Assembly: GCA_021846845.1 (NCBI GenBank)
Contig: JAJZWB010000016.1
Coordinates: 1 to 40,566 of the forward strand
DNA from: Actinomycetes bacterium
GTDB taxonomy: Bacteria; Actinomycetota; Thermoleophilia; Solirubrobacterales; Solirubrobacteraceae
DNA: 40,566 nt
Direction of reading: 5' to 3'
The position numbers were made by a program, and so were the translations under genes. Positions within the stretch are counted from its first letter, which is position 1; each line of letters opens with the position of its first letter. The notes below the pieces were generated by a model. It made no database searches, had not been told where the DNA came from, and saw only the letters and a list, made by a program, of their open reading frames with translations. This document shows positions 40,002 through 40,566 of the stretch, piece after piece.

Positions 40002-40566
40002 CGAGCGGCGTCCTTGGCGTGGTAGGTGATGATCATGTCGGCCCCGGCACGGCGGATGGAGGTGAGCGCCTCCAGAACCGCCGCTCGCTCGTCAAGATAA
40101 CCGGCCGCGGCCGCCGCCTTCAGCATCGAGTACTCCCCGCTGACGTTGTAGGCCGCGACCGGCAGCGAGGTCTCGTGCTTGATCCTGCGCACCACGTCGA
40201 GGTACGGGAGCGCCGGCTTGACGATCAGGATGTCCGCGCCCTCGTCGACGTCGAGCCGCGCCTCCCGCACTGCCTCGTCGCCGTTCGCCGGGTCCATCTG
40301 GTAGCCGCGACGGTCCCCGAACGCGGGCGCCGAGTCGGCCGCGACCCGGAAAGGCCCGTAGAAGGCGGATGCGAACTTCGCCGCGTAGGACATGATCGGC
40401 TTCTCGGCCAGGCCCTCCTCGTCGAGCGCGGCGCGAATCGCGCCCACCCGCCCATCCATCATGTCGCTGGGCGCGACCATGTCGGCGCCGGCGCGCGCCT
40501 GCGAGACGGCCGTGCGAGCCAGCAGCCGGAGGGTCGCGTCGTTGTCGACGATGGGCCCGGCGGGAC
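39989..40566 (-). CDS. hemB: Delta-aminolevulinic acid dehydratase, 5' end outside window
   Basis: The C-terminal 192 codons of porphobilinogen synthase. It joins two 5-aminolevulinates. Visible are [23 protein letters not shown] (first active-site lysine), [11 protein letters not shown] (Schiff-base lysine), and [10 protein letters not shown]. The gene ends A-R-W-L-Q-stop and overlaps the start of the siroheme decarboxylase by 13 bases. It is the most upstream visible gene of the array. Confidence 0.95.
   Translation of the reverse strand, partial: PAGPIVDNDATLRLLARTAVSQARAGADMVAPSDMMDGRVGAIRAALDEEGLAEKPIMSYAAKFASAFYGPFRVAADSAPAFGDRRGYQMDPANGDEAVREARLDVDEGADILIVKPALPYLDVVRRIKHETSLPVAAYNVSGEYSMLKAAAAAGYLDERAAVLEALTSIRRAGADMIITYHAKDAARWLQ

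Overview
The window is GC-rich throughout, with tightly packed genes, frequent GTG/TTG starts and long spurious antisense reading frames. Gene content (a Bacillus/b6-type menaquinol:cytochrome c reductase beside menaquinone and heme genes, TatA/TatC, many LuxR/PucR/TetR regulators, secreted repeat proteins) fits a deep-branching actinobacterium such as Thermoleophilia/Solirubrobacterales. That placement is inferred from content and style, not from a marker gene.

Left part (1-5.3 kb): a minus-strand run of secreted proteins. Two are built from a repeated motif with a CX5C cysteine pair followed by A-V-D. Between them lie a small secreted protein and a PLP/zinc D-serine dehydratase-like enzyme. 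From 5.35 to 11.8 kb is a catabolic module: a PucR-type regulator divergent from a two-gene acetone-carboxylase-like enzyme, in which the alpha and gamma subunits are fused in one polypeptide. A perfect 23-bp palindrome sits at the regulator's ribosome-binding site. From 11.9 to 14.2 kb is a TetR-controlled 14-helix drug-efflux pair. From 14.3 to 22.6 kb are a membrane-anchored alpha/beta hydrolase, a 1,002-residue ATPase-LuxR regulator, an ISL3-type insertion that has cut off a signal-peptide gene after four codons, and a second LuxR regulator. A 1,305-residue secreted multidomain protein follows (22.6-26.5 kb).

Middle (26.7-29.9 kb): an accessory patch holding an intact Phd/VapC-type toxin-antitoxin pair, a transposase relic, a DUF3887-like protein, and a second antitoxin whose PIN toxin partner is broken by three frameshifts. 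It ends at the 3' end of a tRNA-Lys(CUU) gene.

Right part (29.9-40.6 kb): tatA-tatC plus a coupled membrane-anchored protein. Then comes one long minus-strand array: hemB, a fused siroheme decarboxylase (AhbA-AhbB), hemL, an unknown 231-residue protein, Rieske (with a twin-arginine motif), cytochrome b6-like, subunit IV-cytochrome c fusion, menaquinone methyltransferase and long-chain polyprenyl diphosphate synthase. Most junctions overlap or are under 40 bp. The array therefore appears to co-express heme supply, the quinol:cytochrome c oxidoreductase that uses the heme, and the quinone it oxidises. The adjacent Tat genes could export the Rieske protein. The siroheme decarboxylase suggests heme is made through siroheme, not only by the classical uroporphyrinogen decarboxylase route.
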